A stretch of DNA of 64,000 bases, taken from Orbaceae bacterium lpD02 (lineage in GTDB: Bacteria > Pseudomonadota > Gammaproteobacteria > Enterobacterales > Orbaceae). Position numbers and translations under genes: made by a program. Each line of letters opens with the position of its first letter. The first letter of the stretch is position 1. The notes under the pieces are model-generated. The model was not told the DNA's origin. It made no database searches and saw only the letters and a list, made by a program, of their open reading frames with translations. Positions 46,770-56,379 of the stretch are shown here, one piece after another. The stretch lies in the NCBI GenBank assembly GCA_036251875.1, contig CP133960.1:930001-994000 (forward strand). The letters are read 5' to 3'.

Positions 46770-49421
46770 TTACATCGTACCCACATTATAAGTTCGTCGC
46801 CCTGTTTTGCGCCCTAATGCTTCTAAATTAGTTTGTAACGGTGGGAAGGGTAATTTAAGGTCATGTTTACGGTACTCTTCGATAATCATTTGCTGAATTT
46901 CGCTACGCAGTGGCATGCGATAACTCATTTCCGCCGCGAATAAACGAATTTCATATAACTGAATCCCTTCTTGAATATCAACAAGGTAGACTTGTGGCTC
47001 AGGATCATCGAGTACATATTGACAATTTTTAGCCACTCGTTTAAGAATGTCTATCACTAAATCACTATCCGCATCAATGGTGGCTGGGATCGTTAATACA
47101 ATGCGTGTTATCGCGTCAGATAATGACCAGTTGACTAACTGCTCGGTAACAAACGCCTTGTTAGGCATGACAATTTCTTTGCGATCCCAATCGACAATGG
47201 TTGTAGCGCGAGTGTTGATTTTAGTTATGTTGCCAGTTAAATCACGAATCGTAACCGTATCGCCTATGCGTACTGGTTTTTCAAATAACATAATGATACC
47301 TGAAATAAAGTTGGCGAAAATTTCTTGCAGACCAAACCCAAGCCCAACCCCTAATGCCGCAATTAACCACTGAATTTTTGACCAATCAATGCCGATTAGG
47401 GAAAAAGCAATCATACAGCCAATCATTAAAATAATATATTTACTGATCGTTGAGATGGCATAACCGGTACCCGGTTTTAAATCAAGGTGCTGCAAAATAC
47501 CGAGCTCGAGTAATGCCGGTAAATTTTTAACCAGCTGAATGGTAATGGTCATGACTAAAATAGCAATAAATAGCGAGCTTAACGTGATGTATTGTTCGGT
47601 TTCAACGCCGCTAATTACTGATTTGCTGCTCCAGAGCCTAATATTGTCCATAAAGGCGAAGGCAGAATGAAGCTCAGACCAGAGTAAGATCATACTGATT
47701 AAGGCGACGAGTGCAATAATTGAACGAACCAAATGCAAGGATTGGGCACTGATTACGTCAAGGTCAATTACTGGCTCTTCAATGCTATCGGCGGCATTAT
47801 TTGACGAGGAGTTTGGATTAGCCTCATCATCGCTCTTACTGCGCTGAGCTAATCGCTCCAATCGGCGCTGCTTCGCGCGTTCAAATTCAATGCGTCGTTT
47901 TTGGATCCACATCCAACGACGGATCATAAAGTAGATCACCAATAGCGCCAACCAAATAACCACGGATGCTTCTAATCGGCCGAGTAGTACTTGCGCGGTT
48001 GATAGATAGCCTAAGCATGCCGCAATAATCGCAACCCACGGCGCACTGAGCAAAATTATCCATAAAATACGGTTTAATAAATTATCACCCGATACTTTTC
48101 TATCAATGTACAGCGGTACGCCCGCGCGATGAATGGCATTGGTCATAAATACCAACGCAAAGCAGAGTAAAATAAAACAAAAACGACCAATTGTGGCGGC
48201 AAATTGGCGATTATTATACTGTTCAAAGCTCATCACCATCATCACTAGCGGTATAACCACCCATACCGATAACTGATAATATTTCATTGCGGAACGTACT
48301 CGGCTTTCTGGCCAACCAAAATGAGTAATAAATAGACCATTAGGTGAGGCAAACTGCGCGCTAATAATAAATACCCATAAAATGGGCGCAGCGGCATTAA
48401 TACTATAACCTAATGCCACCGCAACCGGATAATCCCAATCACTTTGTAAAGCGTAACCAATCATGCCCCATAAAATCGGGATCGGCAATGCCATAATTAA
48501 GGAGTAAATAACAACACGCATCGTAATCGAAAAGTTATCTTGAGTCACTTTACCGATGCGTGACGAGGTTTTTTCTAAATAGTGATTATACCTTGCCTTA
48601 CTTTTAAAGTGAGTAATAACAAGTACTAGAGACAAAATCAAGAGCAGTAAGGTTAATGGTGTATTGATAATCTCAATCGTGGCACTGTATAACTGAGACA
48701 AGCTATCGATAGAGAAAAAGACAAAAGCGACATCTTTGGCTAATTCAACAGGATAAGATAAATTGATCGGATTGACATCGGCGACCCAAAAGAAGTAACG
48801 GTGCGCCGCATCATCAACATCATCAATGGCATTGATTAACTGCCGATTAGCAATTTTTAGCTTAGTTAACTCTAAAATAATGGTATCACAGCCTGATATC
48901 AGTGTTTTAAGTAGCTCACTTTGCTCACGAATAAGCTGTTTATACTGCATTAATTGGCTGTGATCTAAAGTCAAATCAGTTAAATTAGGATAATCATCCA
49001 AATTATCGAGCTGATTACTATAGCTCAACTGTAATACTTTAGATTCAGCAATACTGGCATCTAGCGGCTGGAATTTAGGTTTTTCAGGCAAGCGCAGTAG
49101 CTGTTGACGTAAGGTTTCCCCCAAGGCAGTTGAAAAACTGAGCCATTCCCCCTGTTCATCAAGGGTAGCTAATGTATTTTGTACATGTGACACTTGCGAT
49201 AAAATAGTGTTTTGCTGATCATTTATTAGCGAAACTTGCGCTTTTTGACTGGCAATACTGTCGCGTAACTCGCTATTTTGCGCTGATAATTGGCTAATGA
49301 TTTGGCGGAGATCATCATTACTTTCAATCACGATTGATGATGGTTCGGCGTAGGCGGCACCAAATCCCCCGCAAATGAACAATAGGAAAATAGCACTAAT
49401 AACGTTACGCAACTGTCTCAA
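46770..49421 (-). CDS. mscM: MscS-family mechanosensitive channel MscM-like (YjeP type)
   Basis: An 883-residue protein: a signal peptide (cleaved near GAAYA), a periplasmic coiled-coil region (about 30-220; NSELRDSIASQKAQVSLINDQQ), about ten transmembrane segments, and a C-terminal MscS domain (about 620-860) with the pore-lining helix GVGLGFGLQEIFANFISGII and the beta domain RIGDTVTIRDLTGNITKIN. It is shorter than E. coli MscM (about 1107), mostly through a smaller periplasmic part. The start codon is TTG, supported by AAGGA 7 nt upstream and the 2-bp gap after psd. The psd-mscM pair is conserved in enterics. Confidence 0.88.
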   Translation of the reverse strand: MRQLRNVISAIFLLFICGGFGAAYAEPSSIVIESNDDLRQIISQLSAQNSELRDSIASQKAQVSLINDQQNTILSQVSHVQNTLATLDEQGEWLSFSTALGETLRQQLLRLPEKPKFQPLDASIAESKVLQLSYSNQLDNLDDYPNLTDLTLDHSQLMQYKQLIREQSELLKTLISGCDTIILELTKLKIANRQLINAIDDVDDAAHRYFFWVADVNPINLSYPVELAKDVAFVFFSIDSLSQLYSATIEIINTPLTLLLLILSLVLVITHFKSKARYNHYLEKTSSRIGKVTQDNFSITMRVVIYSLIMALPIPILWGMIGYALQSDWDYPVAVALGYSINAAAPILWVFIISAQFASPNGLFITHFGWPESRVRSAMKYYQLSVWVVIPLVMMVMSFEQYNNRQFAATIGRFCFILLCFALVFMTNAIHRAGVPLYIDRKVSGDNLLNRILWIILLSAPWVAIIAACLGYLSTAQVLLGRLEASVVIWLALLVIYFMIRRWMWIQKRRIEFERAKQRRLERLAQRSKSDDEANPNSSSNNAADSIEEPVIDLDVISAQSLHLVRSIIALVALISMILLWSELHSAFAFMDNIRLWSSKSVISGVETEQYITLSSLFIAILVMTITIQLVKNLPALLELGILQHLDLKPGTGYAISTISKYIILMIGCMIAFSLIGIDWSKIQWLIAALGVGLGFGLQEIFANFISGIIMLFEKPVRIGDTVTIRDLTGNITKINTRATTIVDWDRKEIVMPNKAFVTEQLVNWSLSDAITRIVLTIPATIDADSDLVIDILKRVAKNCQYVLDDPEPQVYLVDIQEGIQLYEIRLFAAEMSYRMPLRSEIQQMIIEEYRKHDLKLPFPPLQTNLEALGRKTGRRTYNVGTM

Positions 49422-49423
49422 TT

Positions 49424-50272
49424 TTAAATCCTTCCGGCCATTTTTTGCCCCATACGAGCAACCATACCTTCTTTTAGCTCAGGGATAAATGCAATGCGAT
49501 TTGAGGCAAATAAGGTGATAACCGTTGAACCCAGTTTGAAGCACCCCATATCCTCACCTTTATCTAATTTAACCTCATTTTGATAAGTCCAACGCTTCAT
49601 GATGCCATCACGCGGCGGCGTTATCATACCGTGCCATTTGGTCTCAATGCTGCCAACAATGGTTGCGCCAACAAGAATTTGCGCAATTGGGCCAAACTCT
49701 GTTTCAAATAGACAAATTACCCGTTCATTACGGGCAAAAATATTGGGGATATTTTCGGTTGTGGCTTTATTGACTGAATACAGTGAGCCCGGTACATAAA
49801 TCATCTCTTTTAAGGTCGCTTTGCATGGCATATGGAAACGGTGATAGTTACTCGGCGCGAGATAAGTTGTGATATATGATCCATTTTGAAAAAATTTAAT
49901 CATCTCTGGCTGGCACGCAACTAATGATTCCAAAGTATAAATATGCCCTTTAGCCTGCAGCATAATGTTGTCTTGAATCGCACCAAACTGGCTGATCACG
50001 CCGTCAGCGGGCATCACAATACTATTATCAGACTCGTCAATTGGCCTTGCATTATCTTCAAGCTCTCTAGCAAAAAAATCATTAAACGTTTGATAATCTT
50101 CTGCTTTTTCATATTTCGCTTCATTCATATTGATACGGTATAATTTGATAAAACCTTTTATCATCCAAGTCGTCACAATCCCTAGTTTTTTGTTCGCCAG
50201 CCAACCAAACATCACGGTTAATAACTGCTTAGGAAGAAGATACTGAATCATCGCTTTAATATGGTTTAACAT
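49424..50272 (-). CDS. psd: phosphatidylserine decarboxylase proenzyme
   Basis: A 282-residue enzyme making phosphatidylethanolamine. The LGST autocleavage motif is present in CFKLGSTVITLF (Ser becomes the pyruvoyl group), along with the catalytic regions VMPADGVIS and YLAPSNYHRFHMP. It is slightly shorter than E. coli Psd (322), mainly at the C terminus. It completes the two-step pathway begun by pssA, also in this window. It lies just upstream of mscM, but the usual rsgA gene before it is replaced by dnaB. Confidence 0.96.
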   Translation of the reverse strand: MLNHIKAMIQYLLPKQLLTVMFGWLANKKLGIVTTWMIKGFIKLYRINMNEAKYEKAEDYQTFNDFFARELEDNARPIDESDNSIVMPADGVISQFGAIQDNIMLQAKGHIYTLESLVACQPEMIKFFQNGSYITTYLAPSNYHRFHMPCKATLKEMIYVPGSLYSVNKATTENIPNIFARNERVICLFETEFGPIAQILVGATIVGSIETKWHGMITPPRDGIMKRWTYQNEVKLDKGEDMGCFKLGSTVITLFASNRIAFIPELKEGMVARMGQKMAGRI

Positions 50273-50317
50273 GAGGTTAAGCCTCTCTTACTTTAGTTAA
50301 TTAATGTTATACAATCG

Positions 50318-51715
50318 TTATTCATCATCGAAATAATCGCCAGAATTAGCGTAGTTATCAAATCGCGACCATTGCCCTTGGAATTTTAATCGCACTTTAC
50401 CTATTGGACCATTACGCTGTTTACCGAGAATAATTTCCGCAATGCCTTTTTGCTCAGACGCCTCATTATAAACTTCATCACGATAAATAAACATAATGAC
50501 GTCAGCATCTTGCTCTATCGATCCTGACTCACGTAAATCGGAGTTAACTGGGCGCTTATCGGCTCGCTGTTCAAGGCTTCGATTTAACTGTGATAAGGCA
50601 ACAACAGGGACTTGTAGCTCTTTTGCCAGTGCTTTTAATGAGCGTGAAATTTCTGCGATCTCAAGCGTTCGATTTTCGCTCATATTAGGGACGCGCATTA
50701 ATTGTAGGTAGTCGACCATGATCATACTCAACCCACCATTTTCACGGTAAATCCGCCTCGCTCGCGAGCGTAACTCCATCGGCGTAAGGCCTGATGAGTC
50801 ATCGATATACATATTTTTCTTTTCGAGCAAGATCCCCATTGTACTTGAGATCCTAGCCCAGTCATTATCATCTAGTTGGCCGGTTCTAATTTTAGTCTGA
50901 TCGACTCGTGATAAAGATGCCAACATACGCATCATGATCTGTTCCGCGGGCATCTCTAAACTAAAAATAAGTACTGGCTTGTCTTGCATCATCGCCGCGT
51001 TTTCACACAAGTTCATCGCAAACGTGGTTTTACCCATTGAAGGCCTTGCGGCAACAATAATTAAATCGGAACGTTGCAAACCCGCGGTTTTTTTATCTAA
51101 ATCAAGAAAACCGGTTGAAACACCGGTTACACCATCGTGCGGTTTTTGGAATAGCTCTTCTATTTTGGCCACCGTGTCTTCAAGCACTGATGTAACACTT
51201 TTTGGCCCTACACCTTGTTTTGCGCGCTGCTCAGCAATTTGGAATATTTTCGTTTCAGCAAGATCTAAAATATCCTCGCTGCTACGCCCTTCGGTTGCAT
51301 AACAGTTGTCGGCAATCTCATTGGCTGAACTAATCAGCTCTCGTAGTATGGCTTGTTGGCGAATAATATCGGTATAAGCAACCACATTAATCGCACTAGG
51401 CGTATTTTTAGATAGCTCCGCTAGGTAAGCAAATCCACCCACATCGCTTAAAATATCACGACTATCAAGGCTTTCAGATAAGGTAATTAAATCAATTGGC
51501 ACCCCTTTAATAACCAACTTTTGCATTTCAGCAAAAATCATCTGGTGATGCCTAGAGTAAAAGTCACGATCAGTAATCGTTTCAGACACGCGATCCCAGC
51601 GCTGGTTGTCGAGCATTAAGCTACCGAGTACCGCTTGCTCTGCCTCAATGGAATGGGGCGGCACTTTCAAGCTTTGTACCATCTTGTCTTGTTTGTTACT
51701 TGGTTTATTGGCCAT
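50318..51715 (-). CDS. dnaB: replicative DNA helicase DnaB
   Basis: A 465-residue hexameric 5'-3' helicase. The N-terminal primase-interacting domain starts with PPHSIEAEQAVLGSLMLD. A linker precedes the RecA-like domain with Walker A ARPSMGKTTFAMN, Walker B MIMVDYLQLM, and SRSLKALAKELQVPVVALSQLNR. The C-terminal motif is GSIEQDADVIMFIYRDE. No intein interrupts it. Length matches E. coli DnaB (471). Confidence 0.97.
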   Translation of the reverse strand: MANKPSNKQDKMVQSLKVPPHSIEAEQAVLGSLMLDNQRWDRVSETITDRDFYSRHHQMIFAEMQKLVIKGVPIDLITLSESLDSRDILSDVGGFAYLAELSKNTPSAINVVAYTDIIRQQAILRELISSANEIADNCYATEGRSSEDILDLAETKIFQIAEQRAKQGVGPKSVTSVLEDTVAKIEELFQKPHDGVTGVSTGFLDLDKKTAGLQRSDLIIVAARPSMGKTTFAMNLCENAAMMQDKPVLIFSLEMPAEQIMMRMLASLSRVDQTKIRTGQLDDNDWARISSTMGILLEKKNMYIDDSSGLTPMELRSRARRIYRENGGLSMIMVDYLQLMRVPNMSENRTLEIAEISRSLKALAKELQVPVVALSQLNRSLEQRADKRPVNSDLRESGSIEQDADVIMFIYRDEVYNEASEQKGIAEIILGKQRNGPIGKVRLKFQGQWSRFDNYANSGDYFDDE

Positions 51716-51814
51716 TTTTTAAATCACATACATTTTTTTGATATTCTATCACTATTTAAGTAAAGTTTCATTACTCGCACATCCAAAGTAATGTCTGGTC
51801 ACGACGCGCAACCT

Positions 51815-51837
51815 TAAGCATATCAAACATATGCTTA
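51815..51837 (-). terminator. hairpin at the murJ stop
   Basis: A perfect 9-bp stem TAAGCATAT / ATATGCTTA with a 5-nt loop overlaps the murJ stop codon. It lacks a U tract, so its role in termination is uncertain. Confidence 0.35.
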
Positions 51838-53370
51838 CTCAATGCGTTTAATAAATTGTTTTAATTTAAATCGTAATGCCATTAATGCCCCAAAATAAGC
51901 GATAACGGCTACAATAATTAAGAGTAATAACCGCGCTATACGCGATAACATACTACCGGTTGACCAATCGGGTAATAACTCACTACCAATCACTAACACT
52001 GCCGACATCACCATAACAGCGATAATAATTTTAATAATAAAGCCAAGCCAACCGGGTTTAGGGGTAAATAGTTGTTGTTTACGCAGTTGCCAATATAGCA
52101 ATCCAGCATTAAAGCAGGCCGCAATACTAATCGATAACGCTAGTCCTGCATGCTTTAGTGTACCAATAAAGGCTAGATTCATCGCTTGGGTTAAAATTAG
52201 GGTCATTATGGCTATTTTCACAGGAGTTTTAATATCTTGTCGAGAGTAAAAACCTGGCGCTAATACTTTGATCAAAATAATACCCAGTAAACCAATAGAG
52301 TAAGCCACTAACGCTTGGCGAGTCATTTCGCTATCATGGGCGGTAAATTTACCGTATTCAAATAGTGTGGCAATTAAGGGTTTGGCAATAACACCTAATG
52401 CCACCGCACTAGGTAGCGCTAATAAAACGCAGAGTCTTAGCCCCCAATCAAGTAAATCAGAATACTGCTTAATATCACCTTTCGAAAAACTTTTTGCCAA
52501 TGAGGGTAATAAAATCGTACCAAGCGCAACGCCAAGTACGCCTGATGGGAACTCCATTAAGCGATCAGCATAATACATCCACGATACTGAACCCGATATC
52601 AAAAACGAGGCAAAAATAGTATTAATAATTAATGAAATTTGGCTAACAGATACCCCTAATACCGCTGGGCCCATTAATTTAAGGACTCGCCAAACGCCGC
52701 TATCACGCAAATTAATCCGTGGTAACACTAACATACCAATTTTTTTAAGATACGGTAACTGATAAAGCAGCTGTAACACCCCACCGACCACTACTGCAAC
52801 GGCCAGTGCTAAAATCGGTGGATTAAAATAAGGCGTGGCAAATAGCGTAAAGCCAATCATGCTTAAATTTAAAAATGTTGGTACAAACGCTGGGACAGAA
52901 AATCGATTCCAGGTATTTAAAATAGCGCCCGCCAACGAGGCTAAAGAGATCAGTAAAATATAAGGGAAGGTTATTTTTAGCATCAATGACGCTAGTTCAA
53001 ACTTTTCAACTGGCTCAGTAAATCCAGGTGCGGTAATTAAAATAATAATCGGAGAAGCCACAATTCCGATCAAGGTTACTACCGCCAGCACTAAGGTTAA
53101 TAATCCTGCCACGTAGGCAACAAAAGTTCGTGCTGCTTCATCACCCTGTTGACTTTTATATTCAGCAAGAATCGGGACGAAAGCTTGAGAAAATGCCCCT
53201 TCAGCAAAAATTCGTCGTAATAAATTGGGTAGTTTAAAGGCGACAAAAAAGGCATCGGTCGCCATTCCTGCACCAAAATATCGTGCAACAATCGCATCAC
53301 GGATAAACCCTAACACGCGTGAAATCATCGTCATTGAACTGACCGCAGCCAGCGACTTAAGCAAGTTCAT
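51835..53370 (-). CDS. murJ: lipid II flippase MurJ
   Basis: A 511-residue MOP-superfamily transporter, the same length as E. coli MurJ, with about 14 transmembrane helices. It flips lipid II across the inner membrane for peptidoglycan synthesis. Signatures are [48 protein letters not shown] (with the essential Arg residues) and [19 protein letters not shown]. It is followed about 120 bp later by dnaB. Confidence 0.96.
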   Translation of the reverse strand: MNLLKSLAAVSSMTMISRVLGFIRDAIVARYFGAGMATDAFFVAFKLPNLLRRIFAEGAFSQAFVPILAEYKSQQGDEAARTFVAYVAGLLTLVLAVVTLIGIVASPIIILITAPGFTEPVEKFELASLMLKITFPYILLISLASLAGAILNTWNRFSVPAFVPTFLNLSMIGFTLFATPYFNPPILALAVAVVVGGVLQLLYQLPYLKKIGMLVLPRINLRDSGVWRVLKLMGPAVLGVSVSQISLIINTIFASFLISGSVSWMYYADRLMEFPSGVLGVALGTILLPSLAKSFSKGDIKQYSDLLDWGLRLCVLLALPSAVALGVIAKPLIATLFEYGKFTAHDSEMTRQALVAYSIGLLGIILIKVLAPGFYSRQDIKTPVKIAIMTLILTQAMNLAFIGTLKHAGLALSISIAACFNAGLLYWQLRKQQLFTPKPGWLGFIIKIIIAVMVMSAVLVIGSELLPDWSTGSMLSRIARLLLLIIVAVIAYFGALMALRFKLKQFIKRIE

Positions 53371-53419
53371 TGTTGTATTTGCCTTTAACCTTTAATATAT
53401 AAATAGATAATGAAACAGA

Positions 53420-53995
53420 CTATTTTTTTATCCAACGATCAAGATCTTTGGCAATATAGTTGTCAATTTGTTGTAACATTAGCGTAGGATCATCTGAAAC
53501 AATCAGTGTGTTATAAAAACTTTCACGAATAAACCCTTCGGTTACCGCATGCGTTAAAAAAGCCTGCATTGGTTGCCAAAAACCGATGGCATCATATAGT
53601 GCGACAGGTTTTTCATGGTAACCAATTTGCGCCCCGGTCCAAATTTCAAATATCTCTTCTAATGTCCCTGAACCACCTGGCATGGCAATAAAAGCATCTG
53701 CGAGTTCAGCCATTCTGGCTTTTCGTTGATGCATATCAGCAACGATTTCGAGCTGTGTAATACCATGATGCGCCGTTTCGGCTTTAACTAGCCGCTCAGG
53801 AATAACGCCGATAACCTCTCCGCCATTGTCGAGAACACTATTGGCGATCGTGCCCATTAAGCCTCTATTACCCCCACCATAAACCAGTGTACGGCCTTGT
53901 TTAGCGATCTGTTGACCTAATTGTTCGGCATAGAGTTGGTACTGTGGATTATTACCATGGCTTGCACCACAAAAGACACAAATATTTTTTTTCAT
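53420..53995 (-). CDS. LOG-family protein (TIGR00730 type, nucleoside monophosphate phosphoribohydrolase-like)
   Basis: A 191-residue Rossmann-fold protein. The signature motifs are VFCGASHGNN, LVYGGGNRGLMG and MPGGSGTLEEIFEIWTGAQIG, the PGGxGTxxE active site of LOG proteins. Relatives cleave cytokinin riboside or other nucleoside 5'-monophosphates to base and ribose 5-phosphate. In bacteria many are annotated as lysine decarboxylases in error. The substrate here is unknown. It lies just upstream of murJ on the same strand, separated by about 50 bp. Confidence 0.9.
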   Translation of the reverse strand: MKKNICVFCGASHGNNPQYQLYAEQLGQQIAKQGRTLVYGGGNRGLMGTIANSVLDNGGEVIGVIPERLVKAETAHHGITQLEIVADMHQRKARMAELADAFIAMPGGSGTLEEIFEIWTGAQIGYHEKPVALYDAIGFWQPMQAFLTHAVTEGFIRESFYNTLIVSDDPTLMLQQIDNYIAKDLDRWIKK

Positions 53996-54107
53996 AACTA
54001 ATCTCGTAACCTCAAGGTGGCTAATTTTAGCATAAAACCATCGTCACGCGATGATTTATTAAAGTGATTATAAGCTAACCAATTAAACGCTTTTTTTATT
54101 TTTAGTG

Positions 54108-54136
54108 TTGACAGTTTTAATCGAGGGCGTTAATAT
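54108..54136 (+). promoter_or_regulatory. tRNA-Asn promoter
   Basis: Consensus TTGACA (54108-54113), a 17-nt spacer and TAATAT (54131-54136), about 15 nt before the mature tRNA. A GC-rich patch near the expected start site resembles a stringent discriminator. Confidence 0.75.
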
Positions 54137-54150
54137 CTTGCTCCATGTGT

Positions 54151-54226
54151 TCCTCCATAGTTCAGTCGGTAGAACGGCGGACTGTTAATCCGTATGTCAC
54201 AGGTTCAAGTCCTGTTGGAGGAGCCA
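54151..54226 (+). tRNA. tRNA-Asn (anticodon GTT), CCA encoded
   Basis: A 76-nt cloverleaf. The acceptor stem is TCCTCCA/TGGAGGA with discriminator G and encoded CCA. The D arm contains TTCAGTCGGTAGAA, the anticodon stem-loop GCGGA-CTGTTAA-TCCGT reads GTT, and the T arm is CAGGTTCAAGTCCTG. It is a single tRNA unit with its own promoter and terminator. Confidence 0.97.
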
Positions 54227-54240
54227 ACTTAATTCAGAAA

Positions 54241-54264
54241 GTCTGCTATTTAGCAGGCTTTTTT
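54241..54264 (+). terminator. tRNA-Asn terminator
   Basis: A hairpin GTCTGCT/AGCAGGC (one G-T pair, 4-nt loop) followed by TTTTTT. Confidence 0.85.
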
Positions 54265-54524
54265 CGTTTATACTGTCGCTAAAATAGCCGCAACACAAAA
54301 CGCCTATCGCCTTGATTATTCGGTCGATTCTTTGCTGGAAAATGTAATTAATCAGCCGTTATTAACAATTATCACAAATTTGTGAGCGCTGCACTTTATT
54401 AATTATTTTTTTTCTGACACACTCACTAAACTCGTACCAATATGTCGGCTTATTACGATCAAGTGACATCGAAATAAACTCTATCGTACATCTATCATTT
54501 ATTATATCTAATCAGGAGCAAGCT

Positions 54525-55223
54525 ATGAAAATTATAACGGTTAAAAATATGGAAGAGTTAAGTAAAAGGTTAGCGGTTGAATTTTTGTCTAGTATTAGCC
54601 AGCCCAACGCGACCATCGGCTTACCCGGCGGTTCGACACCAATTGGTATGTATCAACTTGTCGCCCCATTAATTAAACATAATCCGGCCCTTAAAACAGC
54701 AGTTTATTGCAACCTAGATGAAGCGATTTCAGTTGATGGACGCATTAAAAGTGTTAATGCACTATTAAACCATCACTTTTATCATCGTAATGATATTGGT
54801 GATGAACAGCGTTTTGATTTGAACCTTGATAATGTCGCAGAGTTTGAACAATTTTTGGCGGCGCGCGGCGGCTTAGATGCCATTTATCTTGGTGTTGGCA
54901 CTGATGGTCATATCGCAGGGATCACACCAGGTACCCCGTTTGCTAATCGCACCTTTATCGATAAAATGACGCCTATGTTTAAACAAATTGCACAACAAGA
55001 GTTTGGTGGTCTTAATAATACTCCTGATAAGTTGGTTACCGCGGGCCCTAAAACAGTGATGCAGGCTAAAAAAATCACCGTTATGTTATCTGGCGCAGGT
55101 AAAGCCGATATTGCCAAGCAAGCATTTTTGGGTCCTGTTACCGAAGCAATTCCAGCCTCTATTTTGCAACTACACCCAAATGTTACGGTATTAATTGATG
55201 AGGCTGCCGCGGCAAAGCTGTAA
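54525..55223 (+). CDS. NagB/6-phosphogluconolactonase-family sugar phosphate isomerase, divergent
   Basis: A 232-residue protein with the family fold: LPGGSTPIGMYQLV (phosphate loop), YCNLDEAISVDGR, LGVGTDGHIAGITPG and a late SGAGKADIAKQAF with LQLHPNVTVLIDE, which echo glucosamine-6-phosphate deaminase. The catalytic loop departs from canonical NagB: where E. coli has DGHIAFNEP, this protein has DGHIAGITP, so the Glu of the Asp-His-Glu triad is replaced by Thr. It may act on a different sugar phosphate. It stands alone, without nagA or a sugar PTS gene. Shine-Dalgarno AGGAG is present. Confidence 0.78.
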   Translation: MKIITVKNMEELSKRLAVEFLSSISQPNATIGLPGGSTPIGMYQLVAPLIKHNPALKTAVYCNLDEAISVDGRIKSVNALLNHHFYHRNDIGDEQRFDLNLDNVAEFEQFLAARGGLDAIYLGVGTDGHIAGITPGTPFANRTFIDKMTPMFKQIAQQEFGGLNNTPDKLVTAGPKTVMQAKKITVMLSGAGKADIAKQAFLGPVTEAIPASILQLHPNVTVLIDEAAAAKL

Positions 55224-55237
55224 TATCCTAGCGGCAG

Positions 55238-55266
55238 AAAACCCCGATCGAATGCCCGGGGTTTTT
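55238..55266 (+). terminator. terminator of the NagB-like gene
   Basis: A 9-bp stem AAAACCCCG / CGGGGTTTT with a 10-nt loop and a short U run, 15 bp after the stop. Confidence 0.85.
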
Positions 55267-55335
55267 GCTATTAGTAGCTGTCTAGCTATTTATTAATAAT
55301 TAATTTATTACTAAATAAATAGTTATCTCGGCTCG

Positions 55336-55968
55336 TTACTTTTCTGTAGTCCGACAATACAGACCATATTTAAAAAAATGGTAATATGCCTCAATTTTTT
55401 CCTTACTATCAATATGCAATGCTAATAGTAGTTGCTTCGTAAATTCTAGACTAGCAAAGCCATTAGCAGTAATAATATTGTGATCGTCAACTACAGGCTG
55501 TTGCATATAGTAAGAGTGCCCCACATATTGATTTTCAGTGTCATATTTAACAATCAAATCAAGTGCATTACTGGTATGTTTAACTTTATTTAGAAAACCA
55601 TTTATTGCTAAAAAAACAGTCGCATTACAAATTGCAGCCACAATTTTGTTAGCTCTTAAACTAGCGCTTATTAATGGGAGTATTTTTTTTGTATCTGGGT
55701 TAAACCAATCATAGCCACCAATAAGAACTAAAGCGGCGTAGTTTTCTGGCAATGTAGCTAAACTATAGTCAGGCACAACTTTAATGCCACCAATTGATTG
55801 GACTATCCGTCCATCAATTGAGACAGTTTTAGCTATATAAGGTGTTTGTTGTCGTTCGATCTCAACCCCTATATTAATAGCCGATGTTAAATATGCCATT
55901 TCAAAATCAGCAAATTGATTTAATAGCAAAAAAATAACCTCTTTTTTACTACCTGACTGTATGTTCAT
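55336..55968 (-). CDS. DJ-1/PfpI-family class I glutamine amidotransferase-like protein
   Basis: About 210 residues of the DJ-1/PfpI superfamily: VIFLLLNQFADFEMAYL at the N terminus, ALVLIGGYDWFNPDTKKIL, and the nucleophile elbow IVAAICNATVFLAINGFL with a candidate catalytic Cys. Members range from glyoxalases and chaperones to proteases; the activity is unknown here. An upstream in-frame start (56007) would add 13 residues, but the ATG at 55968 has GGAG 7 nt upstream. It forms a short codirectional group with a zinc-ribbon gene and a WYL-domain regulator. Confidence 0.83.
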   Translation of the reverse strand: MNIQSGSKKEVIFLLLNQFADFEMAYLTSAINIGVEIERQQTPYIAKTVSIDGRIVQSIGGIKVVPDYSLATLPENYAALVLIGGYDWFNPDTKKILPLISASLRANKIVAAICNATVFLAINGFLNKVKHTSNALDLIVKYDTENQYVGHSYYMQQPVVDDHNIITANGFASLEFTKQLLLALHIDSKEKIEAYYHFFKYGLYCRTTEK

Positions 55969-56031
55969 TATTAATCTCCAATACGTTCTACTAATACGGC
56001 ACCACACATACTTGTAGCGCCATAATAATAT

Positions 56032-56292
56032 TTATTGCCAGCGTTTTAAGGTCGGCAGAAACTGCCCCATCATCTGCTCTGCTTGCGCTTCATTCATACC
56101 CGGATTATTCTCCAACATCGGTGGGATACAGATTTTAATCATCTCGCTCATAGTACAGTCATATTTGAACTGACCATTATCATAACAATAGGAACAATAA
56201 TCGTGATTTTTGCTCCCATCCTTATTGGTGCCATACATTTGGTCGGTTGTGCCCATCGGCATCCCACAACTTTGGCAAAATTTTTGTTGCAT
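56032..56292 (-). CDS. small zinc-ribbon protein
   Basis: An 86-residue protein with four Cys in two CxxC pairs (FCQSCGMPMG and DYCSYCYDNGQF), matching the putative zinc-ribbon domain family of DNA-binding or stress-linked small proteins. The C-terminal half is Met-rich and helical. A strong Shine-Dalgarno (AAGGAG) precedes the ATG. Proteins of this type often accompany a YafY/WYL regulator, as here. Function is unknown. Confidence 0.85.
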   Translation of the reverse strand: MQQKFCQSCGMPMGTTDQMYGTNKDGSKNHDYCSYCYDNGQFKYDCTMSEMIKICIPPMLENNPGMNEAQAEQMMGQFLPTLKRWQ

Positions 56293-56379
56293 AATTAACT
56301 CCTTATTTAATGTTTTTGTGGATTAACTAATAAGGATAATAACAGCGCTAAGGTGACAACAGTTTGTCACCTTATAAAA

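Larger units (their letters stand above)
54000..54524. other. intergenic region carrying tRNA-Asn
   Basis: Between the LOG-family gene and the NagB-like gene. It contains the tRNA promoter, tRNA-Asn and its terminator. The remaining 260 bp (54265-54524) show nothing beyond a Shine-Dalgarno (CAGGAG) for the downstream gene. Confidence 0.6.

Noticed and set aside
50934..51302. 122-codon plus-strand ORF inside dnaB
   Set aside because: Fully antisense to the conserved helicase domain, with no supporting signal.
54151..54270. tRNA-Asn as an integration site for a mobile element
   Set aside because: No integrase gene and no repeated tRNA 3' end were seen in the window.
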